From Yoonia sp. F2084L (GTDB lineage Bacteria; Pseudomonadota; Alphaproteobacteria; Rhodobacterales; Rhodobacteraceae), in the NCBI RefSeq assembly GCF_023015625.1, contig NZ_JALKAH010000001.1, positions 930,001 through 994,000 on the forward strand: DNA of 64,000 bases. The letters are read 5' to 3'. The number at the start of each line of letters is the position of its first letter. Position 1 is the stretch's first letter. This document shows positions 1 through 8,933 of the stretch, one piece after another. Under the pieces are notes generated by a model, which searched no databases, had not been told where the DNA came from, and saw nothing but the letters and a program-made list of their open reading frames with translations. The translations under genes and the position numbers were made by a program.

Positions 1-1
1 G

Positions 2-304
2 TGGCAGGCTGAACGGCCCTCGCGGATCGCCACCGTGTCAGGTGGCTACGCGGATGGGATCACGCGCATTCTGTCGGACAAGGCCACGCTCTATCACGGG
101 GATACGCCTTGCCCACTGGTGGGCCGCGTGTCGATGGACCTGCTAACGATTGACGTCACTGATCTGACCGAAGTGCCAACAAAACTGTCCTTGATCGGCC
201 CAAATCAAACCGTCGATGATCTGGCACGCGCGGCAAATACGATCGGATACGAGGTGCTGACGCAGCTTGGCGCGCGCTACAATCGCAAGACCTTTGGTAA
301 GTAA
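2..304 (+). CDS. alr: Alanine racemase, C-terminal part (5' end outside window)
   Basis: The open frame enters from the left edge with no start codon. About 100 residues are present and end in ARYNRKTFGK-stop. The segment VGRVSMDLLTIDVTDL matches the C-terminal beta domain of alanine racemase, the PLP enzyme that makes D-alanine for peptidoglycan. In this family the catalytic Tyr of the C-terminal domain lies before the VGRVSMD stretch, so it is probably outside the window. The next gene follows after about 57 bases on the same strand. Confidence 0.9.
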   Translation, partial: WQAERPSRIATVSGGYADGITRILSDKATLYHGDTPCPLVGRVSMDLLTIDVTDLTEVPTKLSLIGPNQTVDDLARAANTIGYEVLTQLGARYNRKTFGK

Positions 305-360
305 GCGAACCAGTCCGCATTAGCTTTCCTACGTAACAGACAGAATTTATTGGAATTTCG

Positions 361-801
361 ATGCTAACCTTCCTGCGAATTGCCAATCTGGCGCTGTTGA
401 TCCTGTTTCCCATTGCCTGGTTTGCACCATTGATGCGGGCGGGGTTACTGCCGATTTTTGGGCTCAGCGAAATCAGCGTAATCTCTGGCATGCAGGCCCT
501 TTGGGAAAGCGACATCGCTTTGGCGTTGCTCGTCACGGCTTTTGCGCTTTTTGCGCCGTACCTCAAGACAATCGGATTGGCTCTGGTTCATTTCAACCTG
601 TTGAAGGATAAGACATTACCAATCCTGTCATGGATCGGTAAACTGGCAATGGCGGACGTGTTTCTGATTGCCCTTTATATCGTCGTCTTTAAAGGCGTAG
701 GCATCGGCAAGGTCGAAACCGGCTGGGGTCTTTATATGTTCACGGCCTGTATCCTCGCGTCGATCCTGATTTCAGCTTTGACGCCAACCAAAGGCAAGTA
801 G
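361..801 (+). CDS. PqiA-family (paraquat-inducible protein A) membrane protein
   Basis: The 146-residue product has about four hydrophobic segments (roughly residues 4-25, 50-68, 88-110 and 122-140) and the LPILSWIGKLAMADVFLIAL stretch typical of PqiA-domain proteins. It carries a single PqiA domain, whereas E. coli PqiA has two and accompanies the MCE protein PqiB. No pqiB partner is nearby, so a link to envelope lipid transport is only inferred from the family. It lies between alr and a small secreted protein. Confidence 0.8.
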   Translation: MLTFLRIANLALLILFPIAWFAPLMRAGLLPIFGLSEISVISGMQALWESDIALALLVTAFALFAPYLKTIGLALVHFNLLKDKTLPILSWIGKLAMADVFLIALYIVVFKGVGIGKVETGWGLYMFTACILASILISALTPTKGK

Positions 802-853
802 AAAGTCACGTAGTTTTGTGCGAGTTTTGGAGAATACGCACATCAACTGGCGC

Positions 854-1246
854 ATGATGAATATAATAAAATTGATCACTATTATCGCCCTGCTGCATCC
901 GACTGCTGTTCTTGCAGAAGAATTGCGCTGTGGTTGGTACTTGAACCCGACACCCGCCAATCACTGGCTGGAAGACGCAGACGGCACTTGGATATTGGCG
1001 ACCCAAGGCGGCTATCAGGTTTGGGAAACTGTTGACCTTGCAGAACAGAGTTTCGCCTTTGATGATCAATGGGTTTCGTCAAATGGTGAACCCGGACATG
1101 CCTACTACGGGCATGGATGTGCCTGTATTCGCGGGATATTCGAACCCACAAGTGGACGTGTGTCAGACATTTCACACATGAACCCACGTCCTTTGGACGC
1201 GTGCCGAACTGACCCTAATCTGCCGCCAGAGCCCAACTACCAGTAA
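854..1246 (+). CDS. DUF4087 secreted protein
   Basis: The product is 130 residues from the ATG at 854. I chose that start because it begins a clean Sec signal peptide (MMNIIKLITIIALL, with probable cleavage after AVLA). A GTG at 818 would add 12 residues and spoil the signal. The mature part has RCGWYLNPTPANHWLEDADG and CACIRG, recognisable as DUF4087, a family of unknown function in proteobacterial envelopes. Four conserved-looking Cys in the mature part suggest disulfides. No clear ribosome site precedes either start. Confidence 0.72.
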   Translation: MMNIIKLITIIALLHPTAVLAEELRCGWYLNPTPANHWLEDADGTWILATQGGYQVWETVDLAEQSFAFDDQWVSSNGEPGHAYYGHGCACIRGIFEPTSGRVSDISHMNPRPLDACRTDPNLPPEPNYQ

Positions 1247-1299
1247 ATTCGTGTTGGGCAGGAGTTGTCGTTTACTGAAAATTGGTCCAAAAGGTGAAC

Positions 1300-2664
1300 A
1301 TGGCAAAAGACTTGAACTTCACCTGCTCTGAATGTGGCGCAGCATTTCGCAAATGGTCAGGGCAATGTGACGCCTGTCAGGCATGGAACACGATCAGCGA
1401 ATCCAAGGCCTTGTCCAGCGGACCCAAGGGCAAGTCATTGGGTGCCATCCGAGGCAAGGCAATCCCACTGACTGACCTTGATACACAGGAAAAAGAACCA
1501 CCCCGGACAGAGGCAGGCGTCGGTGAACTGGACCGCGTGCTTGGGGGTGGTCTGGTCAAGGCATCCGCGCTTTTAGTGGGCGGCGATCCGGGGATTGGCA
1601 AGTCAACATTACTATTGCAAGCCGCCGCAAGATTTGCGCGTAACGGGCTGAAAGTCATATACATTTCCGGCGAGGAATCTAACGCACAGGTCCAAATGCG
1701 TGCCCGCCGCCTTGGGCTGGAGAAAAGCCCGGTCATGCTCGCCTCTGAAACAAACCTCCGCGATATCCTCACGACGCTTGAGGCCGAAAAACCGGACCTC
1801 GCGATCATCGATTCCATCCAAACGATGTGGGCGGACAACGTTGATAGTGCGCCCGGGTCAGTGTCGCAGGTCCGGTCCTCTGCGCATGAATTGACAACCT
1901 TTGCCAAGCGCAACGGGATGTCAGTGGTGATGGTTGGCCATGTCACCAAAGACGGCACGATCGCCGGCCCCCGTGTGGTCGAACATATGGTTGATACGGT
2001 GCTCTACTTCGAAGGCGAACGCGGCCATCAGTTCCGCATCCTGCGCGCAGTGAAGAACCGATTTGGCCCCGCGGATGAGATCGGTGTGTTTGAAATGACA
2101 GGCAAAGGTCTGGCTGAGGTTAAGAATCCCTCGGCGCTTTTCCTGTCCGAACGTGGCACCCCTGCCCCCGGTTCAGTGGTCTTCGCGGGTATCGAGGGCA
2201 GTCGCCCCATGCTGTGCGAGATACAGGCACTTGTGGCTCCTTCGCCACACAGTCAACCACGGCGATCCGTGGTCGGATGGGACGGTGGCAGGCTTGCCAT
2301 GATCCTTGCCGTGCTCGAATCCCGCTGCGGTGTGCCCTTCACCGGATTGGACGTATACCTCAACGTAGCAGGGGGTTTGCGCATCTCTGAGCCCGGCGCA
2401 GACCTTGCTGTGGCCGCCGCTTTGGTGTCGGCCCGCGAAGACGCGGCATTGCCCGCAGAGGCTGTCGTATTCGGGGAAATCAGCCTATCGGGCGCGCTAC
2501 GTCCCGTCGTTCAAACGGAAAATAGATTGAAAGAGGCGCAGAAACTTGGTTTTACAACTGCGATCATTCCACAACAGGCCAAACAGCCAGGAGTGGACGG
2601 TTTGGTGTTGCGCACTGCAACGGACCTTGCCGGATTTGTAGAAGAGGTATTTGGCGCAAGATAG
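1300..2664 (+). CDS. radA: DNA repair protein RadA (Sms)
   Basis: The 454-residue protein is a RecA-like ATPase that acts in recombination intermediate processing and branch migration. It shows, in order, a C4 zinc finger (CSECG then CDAC, Cys9/12/23/26), Walker A GGDPGIGKST near residue 95, the RadA signature KNRFG near residue 250, and a C-terminal Lon-like domain with LDVYLNVAGG. The ATG at 1300 follows AAGG at a 5-base spacing. An in-frame start at 1282 is less likely. It is followed directly by cvpA, a common Rhodobacteraceae order. Confidence 0.97.
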   Translation: MAKDLNFTCSECGAAFRKWSGQCDACQAWNTISESKALSSGPKGKSLGAIRGKAIPLTDLDTQEKEPPRTEAGVGELDRVLGGGLVKASALLVGGDPGIGKSTLLLQAAARFARNGLKVIYISGEESNAQVQMRARRLGLEKSPVMLASETNLRDILTTLEAEKPDLAIIDSIQTMWADNVDSAPGSVSQVRSSAHELTTFAKRNGMSVVMVGHVTKDGTIAGPRVVEHMVDTVLYFEGERGHQFRILRAVKNRFGPADEIGVFEMTGKGLAEVKNPSALFLSERGTPAPGSVVFAGIEGSRPMLCEIQALVAPSPHSQPRRSVVGWDGGRLAMILAVLESRCGVPFTGLDVYLNVAGGLRISEPGADLAVAAALVSAREDAALPAEAVVFGEISLSGALRPVVQTENRLKEAQKLGFTTAIIPQQAKQPGVDGLVLRTATDLAGFVEEVFGAR

Positions 2665-2686
2665 CGTCAATCGCAGGAGGCGAACC

Positions 2687-3250
2687 ATGGAAGGTTTCAC
2701 ACTTGTCGACGCGGGCGTCGCGATCATCGTCCTGCTTTCGGGCGTTTTGGCGTACAGCCGCGGGTTCGTCCGCGAGGCGATGGCCATTCTGGGTTGGATC
2801 GGTGCGACCATCGTCGCATTCATCTTCGCCGATCAGGTTGAGCCTCTTGTGCGCCAAATCCCGGTCATCGGCGGATTTATCGGCGACAGCTGCGAGTTAG
2901 CCATCATCGCGGCCTTTGCTGCGGTCTTTGCGGTGGCGCTTGTGGTCGTATCAATCTTCACGCCCCTGTTTTCCAGCGTCATTCAACGCTCGGCCCTCGG
3001 TGGTATTGACCAAGGCCTTGGCTTTTTCTTTGGCATCTTGCGTGGCATCCTGCTTATCGCTGTGGCGTTCTTTGTCTACGACACGATCTTTGCGACGCAG
3101 CAGTTTGCGGTCGTCGATGACAGCCGCTCAGCACAGGTATTCGCCCAGTTGACTGGTCAGATCGAAGAACAAAATCCTGAGCAGGCTTTGGGTTGGATTA
3201 CTGAACAGTACCAGCAGTTGGTTGGTAACTGCGGCGCACCAGCACAGTAG
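2687..3250 (+). CDS. cvpA: CvpA family inner-membrane protein
   Basis: The product is 187 residues. The ATG at 2687 is preceded by CAGGAGG seven bases upstream. Four hydrophobic helices and the early motif VLLSGVLAYSRGFVREAMAI mark CvpA, a small inner-membrane protein named for colicin V production in E. coli and usually next to purF. That pairing is seen here, since purF begins 170 bases downstream. A strong terminator separates the two genes, so they are probably separate transcripts. Confidence 0.93.
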   Translation: MEGFTLVDAGVAIIVLLSGVLAYSRGFVREAMAILGWIGATIVAFIFADQVEPLVRQIPVIGGFIGDSCELAIIAAFAAVFAVALVVVSIFTPLFSSVIQRSALGGIDQGLGFFFGILRGILLIAVAFFVYDTIFATQQFAVVDDSRSAQVFAQLTGQIEEQNPEQALGWITEQYQQLVGNCGAPAQ

Positions 3251-3270
3251 ATAAACGCACCAATTCATTA

Positions 3271-3302
3271 AGGCTACATGCAGCTCTGCATGTGGCCTTT
3301 TT
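3271..3302 (+). terminator. Rho-independent terminator after cvpA
   Basis: The stem AGGCTACATGCAG pairs with CTGCATGTGGCCT (3271-3283 with 3286-3298, one G-T wobble, tight loop) and runs into a five-T stretch ending at 3302. It lies 20 bases after the cvpA stop and would end the radA-cvpA transcript before purF. Confidence 0.85.
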
Positions 3303-3420
3303 GATGGTCAAGCGCCCGAAACAGTCTTTCCATGCTCTGAACCCTGATCGTTTCGTGACACAACGCGTTTGACCCTCTAAGACGGACACATCCAAAACCA
3401 ACGGATTCGGAGCTGCCCCC

Positions 3421-4890
3421 TTGTCCAACTTGATGCCCCCCGCCCATCCCTTTGACGATGATAAACTGCGGGAGGAATGTGGCGTGTTTGGCGTTGTCGG
3501 TGTGACCGATGCGGCGAACTTTGTGGCCCTTGGCCTGCACGCCTTGCAACACCGCGGGCAAGAGGCCGGCGGGATTGTCACACATGACGCCGACATTGGC
3601 TTTAGTCAGCAGCGCCGCATGGGGCTGGTCCGGGATAACTTTACCTCTGCCTCAATGATGGAGCGCCTGCCCGGTTCTATCGGGATCGGCCATGTCCGGT
3701 ACTCGACTGCGGGCTCGAAGGGCCAAACGGCCATGCGCGACGTGCAGCCGTTCTTTGGCGAGTTTTCGATGGGCGGTGCGGCGATTGCACATAACGGCAA
3801 TATTACCAACGCCCTGTCTTTGCGCAAGGAACTGATCGAGCGTGGATCCATCTTCCAAAGCTCATCTGACAGCGAATGTATCATTCATCTCATGGCGCGC
3901 TCTATGGGGCGCAACATCCCCGACCGCATGGAAGAAGCCCTGCGCAAGGTCGAAGGCGCGTTTTCCATCGTTGCCATGACCCGTACCAAACTGATCGGTT
4001 GTCGCGACCCGTTGGGTGTGCGCCCGTTGGTGTTGGGCAAAATTGGTGATGGCTGGGCATTGGCGTCGGAAACCTGCGCGCTCGATATCATCGGGGCCGA
4101 GTTTATTCGCGAGATTGAGCCGGGCGAGATGGTCGTCGTCACCGAAAAAGGCGTCGCGAGCCATTTTCCTTTCCGCCCCAAGCGGTCGCGGTTCTGCATC
4201 TTTGAGCATGTTTATTTCAGCCGCCCCGACAGTATCCTTGGTGGTCGCTCTGTCTATGAAACCCGCGAAAACATCGGCCGCGAACTGGCCAAGGAAGCAC
4301 CTGTCGATGCCGATCTGGTTTGTCCTGTGCCTGACAGCGGCACGCCGGCTGCTATCGGCTATTCGCTGGAATCCGGTATCCCCTACGCGATGGGCATTAT
4401 CCGTAACCAATACATGGGCCGCACGTTCATCGAACCCACCGAGAGCATCCGCAACATGGGTGTCCGTTTGAAGCTCAACGTGAACCGTGCCCTGATCAAA
4501 GGCAAACGCGTGATCCTTGTTGATGACAGCGTGGTGCGCGGCACTACCAGCCGCAAGATCAAGGAAATGATCCTTGATGCAGGTGCTGCCGAGGTTCATT
4601 TCCGCATTGCCTCGCCGCCGACCGCATGGCCGTGTTTTTACGGCGTCGACACCCCCCAGCGCGAAAAGCTGCTCGCGGCAACGATGTCCGCAGAAGAAAT
4701 GCGCGATCATCTAGGTGTAGACAGCCTCAAATTCATCTCGCTCGATGGGCTTTACCGTGCCGTCGGTGAAGCCAAAGGGCGCGATGCCAAGGCACCCGCT
4801 TACTGCGATGCGTGCTTCTCGGGCGAGTACCCGGTGGCACCCTCAGATATGATTGAACAGGGGTTTCAGGCAAAGACGGCGGCGGAATAA
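3421..4890 (+). CDS. purF: Amidophosphoribosyltransferase
   Basis: PurF catalyses the first committed step of purine synthesis, making phosphoribosylamine from PRPP and glutamine. The product is 489 residues from the TTG at 3421, which has CGGAG at good spacing. An ATG four codons on (3433) is the alternative. The N-terminal nucleophile Cys lies in EECGVFGVVG, so a short propeptide would be removed. The PRPP site is seen in VILVDDSVVRGTTSRK, and CPVPDSGTPAAIGY is also typical. Four bases separate it from the next gene. Confidence 0.96.
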   Translation: MSNLMPPAHPFDDDKLREECGVFGVVGVTDAANFVALGLHALQHRGQEAGGIVTHDADIGFSQQRRMGLVRDNFTSASMMERLPGSIGIGHVRYSTAGSKGQTAMRDVQPFFGEFSMGGAAIAHNGNITNALSLRKELIERGSIFQSSSDSECIIHLMARSMGRNIPDRMEEALRKVEGAFSIVAMTRTKLIGCRDPLGVRPLVLGKIGDGWALASETCALDIIGAEFIREIEPGEMVVVTEKGVASHFPFRPKRSRFCIFEHVYFSRPDSILGGRSVYETRENIGRELAKEAPVDADLVCPVPDSGTPAAIGYSLESGIPYAMGIIRNQYMGRTFIEPTESIRNMGVRLKLNVNRALIKGKRVILVDDSVVRGTTSRKIKEMILDAGAAEVHFRIASPPTAWPCFYGVDTPQREKLLAATMSAEEMRDHLGVDSLKFISLDGLYRAVGEAKGRDAKAPAYCDACFSGEYPVAPSDMIEQGFQAKTAAE

Positions 4891-4893
4891 CCC

Positions 4894-5298
4894 ATGACCA
4901 CCGTGATCCACCACAATCCCGACTGCGGCACCTCGCGTAATGTCCTTGCGGTGATCCGGGCGACCGGGACAGAACCGGTCGTTGTTGAGTACCTCAAAAC
5001 CGGCTGGACCCGTCCCCAATTGCAAGCCCTGTTCGCCGCGGCCGATATTACACCGCGTGACGCCTTGCGGACCTCCAAATCCCCGGCAGAAGAATTGGGA
5101 CTACTTGCCCCCGATGTCAGCGATGATGTGCTGTTGGATGCCATGCTGCAACATCCCGTCTTGGTGAACCGGCCCATCGTGTGCACGCCCAAGGGCGTCG
5201 CTTTGTGCCGCCCGTCCGAGGCCGTGTTGCCATTGCTGGAAAAGCCGCTGACCGGGCCAGTCTACAAAGAAGACGGTACCCTGATCCTCGCGCCCTGA
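4894..5298 (+). CDS. arsC: Arsenate reductase (glutaredoxin-type, ArsC family)
   Basis: The product is 134 residues, the usual length for this thioredoxin-fold family. The active-site motif HNPDCGTSRN places the catalytic Cys at residue 11. The three Arg typical of plasmid-R773-type ArsC appear present in DALRTSK, NRPIV and LCRPSE. It would reduce arsenate to arsenite using glutathione and glutaredoxin. It follows purF by three bases, so it is co-transcribed with a housekeeping gene rather than with arsR or an arsenite pump, neither of which is here. A weak inverted repeat (5314-5322 with 5336-5344, no T run) follows. Confidence 0.9.
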   Translation: MTTVIHHNPDCGTSRNVLAVIRATGTEPVVVEYLKTGWTRPQLQALFAAADITPRDALRTSKSPAEELGLLAPDVSDDVLLDAMLQHPVLVNRPIVCTPKGVALCRPSEAVLPLLEKPLTGPVYKEDGTLILAP

Positions 5299-5425
5299 CG
5301 CGCATGTGATCAAACGTTAGGTAAATTGGCGCCGAACCTAGCGTCAATGCACGCCCGCCCCCCTTTTTCTTGACGAACACATCTGGCAAGAGCGCGGCAA
5401 ATCAAAAACCGACGCAGTATGATCC

Positions 5426-5692
5426 ATGTCAGAAGACACACCAAACCCGGCTCTTGCAGCCGCCAAAGCCACTTTGCCGGACGCATTAGAGCTGCGCACG
5501 CTGTCCGTTATCGGGCTGATACAGGCCCATGATGGGCCGACGGCTTTGCTCCGCTCGTCACGCGGACAAATAGCACGGGTGCATGTCGGCCAAACCGCAC
5601 TTGGTGTGCAAGTGAATGCTATTAACGATGCACAGGTGGTCATCACTGATCGCTGGGGACGCACGCAATCACTGGCATTGCCACACAGCTAA
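5426..5692 (+). CDS. Small hypothetical protein (PilP/GspC-like fold suspected)
   Basis: The product is 88 residues with no signal peptide or membrane segment. The second half (VIGLIQAHDGPTALLRSSRG, then ARVHVGQTALGVQVNAI and VVITDRWGRTQSLALP) looks like the small beta-barrel of PilP or GspC proteins, with the pattern 'effect of a parameter, offset, display'. That resemblance is by eye only. It lies between arsC and an SDR on the same strand, and its biological role is unknown. Confidence 0.6.
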   Translation: MSEDTPNPALAAAKATLPDALELRTLSVIGLIQAHDGPTALLRSSRGQIARVHVGQTALGVQVNAINDAQVVITDRWGRTQSLALPHS

Positions 5693-5731
5693 CGCTTGAC
5701 CTTGGGCGCGGTTCGGCACATCACGCGCTCC

Positions 5732-6373
5732 ATGACAAAAACAGCACTCATCACCGGCGCATCGCGCGGCCTTGGGGCCGCATTGGCCAAGGCGCTCGCC
5801 CCGACACACCACATCATTGCCGTAGGCAAGACGGTTGGCGCGCTGGAAGAGCTTGACGATGCAATCCAGGCCGCCGGAGGACAAGCAACACTGGCCCCTA
5901 TGGACATCAGCGTTGATGCGGCGATGCAGCAGCTGTGCCGTGGTATCTATGATCGCTGGGGCAGCCTTGATCTTTGGCTGCACACGGCGATCCATGCCGC
6001 CCCTTTGGCCCCTGCGGGACACATCGGCCCCAAAGACCTGGCCAAGTCCATGACGATCAACATTGAGGCCACATCGCGTCTGATCGCCTATGTCAGCCCG
6101 CTTTTGGGGCAAACCGGCCAAGCGGTGTTCTTTGACGATTCGCGCGGCGGCGATCAGTTCTTTGGCGCATATGGCGCAACGAAGGGCGCACAAATCGCAC
6201 TGGCCCGCAGTTGGGCGGCTGAAAGCGCCAAAACCGGGCCGAAAGTGCAGATCCTGACCCCCGCCCCCATGCCCACGGCCACGCGGGCGCGGTTCTATCC
6301 CGGCGAAGATCGTAGCGCGCTGACAGACCCCGCGGCGGAAGCAGCCCGCCTCTTGCCGCTTATTCTGGGCTAG
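5732..6373 (+). CDS. Short-chain dehydrogenase/reductase
   Basis: The product is 213 residues from the ATG at 5732. It has the Rossmann dinucleotide motif TGASRGLGAALA near the N terminus and the catalytic YGATKGAQIALARSW (Tyr and Lys of YxxxK). The NNAG-type motif is altered to HTAIHAA. Substrate is unknown. Its 3' end overlaps the end of the convergent TetR gene by 14 bases, so the two transcripts would be antisense at their tails. An in-frame upstream TTG at 5696 was rejected because it adds 12 residues ahead of the canonical beta strand. Confidence 0.85.
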   Translation: MTKTALITGASRGLGAALAKALAPTHHIIAVGKTVGALEELDDAIQAAGGQATLAPMDISVDAAMQQLCRGIYDRWGSLDLWLHTAIHAAPLAPAGHIGPKDLAKSMTINIEATSRLIAYVSPLLGQTGQAVFFDDSRGGDQFFGAYGATKGAQIALARSWAAESAKTGPKVQILTPAPMPTATRARFYPGEDRSALTDPAAEAARLLPLILG

Positions 6374-6923
6374 CCTGCGCCACGATCAGATCAATCAGAC
6401 AGGTCAGGCCCGCCTTGGCGTCAATGTCATCGCGCGATGAAAGCTGCTCAAGCCCGATGTGGGCGCCATAAAGCAATGCCGCAAACGCGGGGTTTTGCAC
6501 GCCAATGCCGGTCAGACAATCGCGCAAGAACGACAGCCGTGTGTCATCCACACGCGTCACAGCCACACCTGCCGGTGCATATGTGCGCGCCCAACCCCTG
6601 ATCGCGGCCTCTGCCCCCGAGCCACCTTGGGCGTCATGAGGCGCATTGACGGCTGCGGCCAAGACCTTCAAGCGTGGCAGCCCCGGCGCAATCGCTTCTA
6701 GCTCGGCAATAATCCGATGCGTTGCGGCCTCTTCCCAATAGCGCAGCATTGCACGCTGGAATGCGTCCAGATCCTTGAAATGCCAATAGAACGATCCCTT
6801 CGTCGTGCCAAGCGCACGGGCAATCGGCTCCACCCGCAGCCCCTCGGGCCCGTGATGGGTCAGCGCACGAAAACCGGCATTGATCCACTCTTGTGGCCCG
6901 AGGCGTTGTTTTTTGGATGTCAT
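6360..6923 (-). CDS. TetR/AcrR family transcriptional regulator
   Basis: The product is 187 residues from the ATG at 6923. The helix-turn-helix is LRVEPIARALGTTKGSFYWHFKDLDAF near residues 25-50, with the TetR hallmark FYWHFKD. The C-terminal ligand domain is not assignable. It is transcribed divergently from a small membrane protein, and the gap holds two copies of CCATACGGGT, which probably are its operators. It is likely to repress itself and its neighbour. An in-frame extension to 7121 would cross both operators and the neighbouring gene and was rejected. Confidence 0.88.
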   Translation of the reverse strand: MTSKKQRLGPQEWINAGFRALTHHGPEGLRVEPIARALGTTKGSFYWHFKDLDAFQRAMLRYWEEAATHRIIAELEAIAPGLPRLKVLAAAVNAPHDAQGGSGAEAAIRGWARTYAPAGVAVTRVDDTRLSFLRDCLTGIGVQNPAFAALLYGAHIGLEQLSSRDDIDAKAGLTCLIDLIVAQASPE

Positions 6924-6930
6924 CCAGAAA

Positions 6931-6948
6931 CCATACGGGTGCGTATTG
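6931..6948. promoter_or_regulatory. Probable TetR operator, copy 1 (imperfect)
   Basis: CCATACGGGTGCGTATTG is an imperfect copy of the palindrome at 6971, with 16 of 18 positions the same. It lies 8 bases upstream of the TetR start codon, which fits autorepression. Binding is inferred from position and symmetry only. Confidence 0.6.
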
Positions 6949-6970
6949 ACACGGGCAAGCGATAAGCACA

Positions 6971-6988
6971 CCATACGGGTACGTATGG
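6971..6988. promoter_or_regulatory. Probable TetR operator, copy 2 (perfect palindrome)
   Basis: CCATACGGGTACGTATGG has arms CCATACG and CGTATGG around GGTA, a 7-7 inverted repeat. It sits 16 bases before the start of the divergent membrane-protein gene, overlapping where its promoter or ribosome site (AAAGGAG at 6990-6996) begins. The two copies are 40 bases apart, about four helical turns. Confidence 0.68.
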
Positions 6989-7004
6989 AAAAGGAGTCTA
7001 CCCC

Positions 7005-7382
7005 ATGAACCGCCCTTTGATCATCGCCGCCTGTCTTATGGTCCTGACCACCGCGATCCACGTCTTTGCAGGTGGGCCAGAGTATCACGTGATCTATCAG
7101 GACGTACTGCCAACGGCCCATCTGGCCTCAATGGCTGCGGTGTTGTGGCATGCGGTGACGATCAACCTGCTACTATTGGCAGCAGCGCTATTCTGGCTAG
7201 CACGCCATCCCAACCCGGCCCTGTCGGTGGCCGTTTGCGCGATGCAGCTGGGGTGGGCCGGATTGTTTCTGTTTTATGGGATCGGCATGCTGGGGTCGCC
7301 CTGGGCCATGCCGCAATGGGTGATCTTCCTGGCCATACCGTTGCTGACATTCTACGGTACGACCCGACCTCGCACCGCATAA
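7005..7382 (+). CDS. Small four-helix membrane protein, TetR-linked
   Basis: The product is 125 residues with four predicted membrane segments (about 4-23, 38-65, 70-92 and 98-118), a conserved-looking early IHVFAGGPEYH and a central LWHAVT. The family is not one I can name. Similar small proteins sit beside TetR genes in proteobacteria. The start at 7005 has AAAGGAG eight bases upstream. The divergent TetR gene and the operators suggest expression is switched on by a small ligand. Confidence 0.75.
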   Translation: MNRPLIIAACLMVLTTAIHVFAGGPEYHVIYQDVLPTAHLASMAAVLWHAVTINLLLLAAALFWLARHPNPALSVAVCAMQLGWAGLFLFYGIGMLGSPWAMPQWVIFLAIPLLTFYGTTRPRTA

Positions 7383-7447
7383 CGAAGCGCGCTTGCCGCG
7401 CGCGCCTGCCTCGCTTAGGAACAAAGCTGAAGCAAAGGGGCGGCTGT

Positions 7448-8233
7448 ATGCGCATTCTCATCACCAATGACGACGGTATCAATGCCCCCGGCCTGCAGGT
7501 TCTGACGGATATCGCACATGATATCGCCGGACCAGAGGGCGAGGTTTGGACGGTGGCCCCTGCTTTTGAACAATCTGGCGTGGGTCACTGCATCAGCTAT
7601 ACCCACCCCACGATGATCGCCGAGTTAGGCCCGCGCCGGTTTGCGGCGGAAGGATCACCAGCCGATTGCGTGATTGCGGGGCTTTATGATGTGATGAAAG
7701 ACAACACGCCCAATCTGATCCTGTCGGGTGTGAACCGGGGCAACAATGCAGCTGAAAACACGCTTTATTCCGGCACCATCGGTGCTTGTATTGAAGGCGC
7801 ATTGCAAGGCGTGCGGTCTATCGCCCTGTCGCAGTTTTACGGGCCTGCCAACGCGAATTTGGACAATCCGTTTGAGGCTGCTGCCGTACATGGCGCGGCA
7901 ACTGTGCGGGCATTGATGCAAGACGCACTTTGGGATGATGCCGATTACAAGCTGTTCTACAACGTCAACTTTCCACCGGCACCGGGCGCTGACGTCAAAG
8001 GGATGGCCGCAACAACACAAGGGTTCCGTTTGAACACGCGGTTCCGGGCCGAGGCACAGACCTCACCTACAGGCCGCAAATTCCTCTGGGTGCGCGGCGG
8101 GCCGCAGCACGAACCAACCGCACCGGGCACAGATGCGGCGGCCAATCTTGACGGTTATATCTCGATCACGCCAATGCGCGCCGATCTGACCGATTACGCC
8201 CTTGTCGATACGCTCAAGGATGCGCTGAAGTGA
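7448..8233 (+). CDS. surE: 5'/3'-nucleotidase SurE
   Basis: The product is 261 residues. The N terminus [14 protein letters not shown] carries the metal-binding Asp pair, and [20 protein letters not shown] carries the conserved Asn/Ser region. SurE is a metal-dependent nucleoside monophosphate phosphatase. The ATG at 7448 starts exactly at the conserved beta strand; a longer frame from 7145 is only read-through. It overlaps pcm by four bases (GTGA), the classic surE-pcm pair. Confidence 0.95.
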   Translation: MRILITNDDGINAPGLQVLTDIAHDIAGPEGEVWTVAPAFEQSGVGHCISYTHPTMIAELGPRRFAAEGSPADCVIAGLYDVMKDNTPNLILSGVNRGNNAAENTLYSGTIGACIEGALQGVRSIALSQFYGPANANLDNPFEAAAVHGAATVRALMQDALWDDADYKLFYNVNFPPAPGADVKGMAATTQGFRLNTRFRAEAQTSPTGRKFLWVRGGPQHEPTAPGTDAAANLDGYISITPMRADLTDYALVDTLKDALK

Positions 8234-8871
8234 CCTTTGATGCGGCAACCAAAATGCAGTTTCTCTACGCGCTCCGCAGCAAAGGCGTGACGGACACCCG
8301 CGTGCTGACGGCTATGGAACAGGTTGACCGCGCCGATTACGTCAAAGGCACATTTGCCGACCGCGCCTATGAAGACATGCCCTTGCCGATTGCCTGCGGG
8401 CAAACTATCAGCCAGCCTTCGGTTGTCGGGCTGATGACCCAAGCGCTTCAGATCAGTCCCCGCGACAAGGTTCTCGAAATTGGCACAGGGTCCGGGTATC
8501 AGGCCGCAATCCTCAGCAAGCTGGCCCGCCGGGTCTACACGGTGGATCGCTATCGTCGCCTGGTCCACGCCGCGCGTGCCGTGTTTGAAGCAAACGATAT
8601 CACCAATATCACGACATTCACCGCTGATGGCAGCCACGGTTTTGAAGAACAAGCGCCCTTTGACCGGATCCTGCTGACAGCTGCGGCTGAAGATCCGCCC
8701 GGCCCGCTGCTGGCACAACTGCGGGTCGGTGGGATCATGGTTTTGCCCGTTGGACAATCCGATGCTGTGCAAAGCCTGATCCGTGTTTCACGCACAGAAA
8801 CCGGCTTTGACTACGATGAATTACGCGCCGTGCGCTTTGTCCCCTTGCTAGAAGGGCTCGGACAAGAGTAA
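8230..8871 (+). CDS. pcm: Protein-L-isoaspartate O-methyltransferase
   Basis: The product is 213 residues, starting with GTG inside the surE stop. The SAM-binding motif is [19 protein letters not shown], preceded by [19 protein letters not shown], both diagnostic for PIMT. The enzyme methylates isoaspartyl residues in aged proteins to start their repair. Translation is probably coupled to surE by the overlap. Confidence 0.95.
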   Translation: MTFDAATKMQFLYALRSKGVTDTRVLTAMEQVDRADYVKGTFADRAYEDMPLPIACGQTISQPSVVGLMTQALQISPRDKVLEIGTGSGYQAAILSKLARRVYTVDRYRRLVHAARAVFEANDITNITTFTADGSHGFEEQAPFDRILLTAAAEDPPGPLLAQLRVGGIMVLPVGQSDAVQSLIRVSRTETGFDYDELRAVRFVPLLEGLGQE

Positions 8872-8933
8872 ACTACCCCAAAATATAGTACGACCCCATA
8901 GATAAGGGGCGACTTAGGCAAAGGAGCGGTAGG

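Noticed and set aside
3862..4710. Open frame of 282 codons on the - strand
   Set aside because: Antisense to purF, no recognisable motif.
5314..5344. Terminator after arsC
   Set aside because: Nine-pair stem with one wobble, but a 13-base loop and no T run, too weak to list separately.
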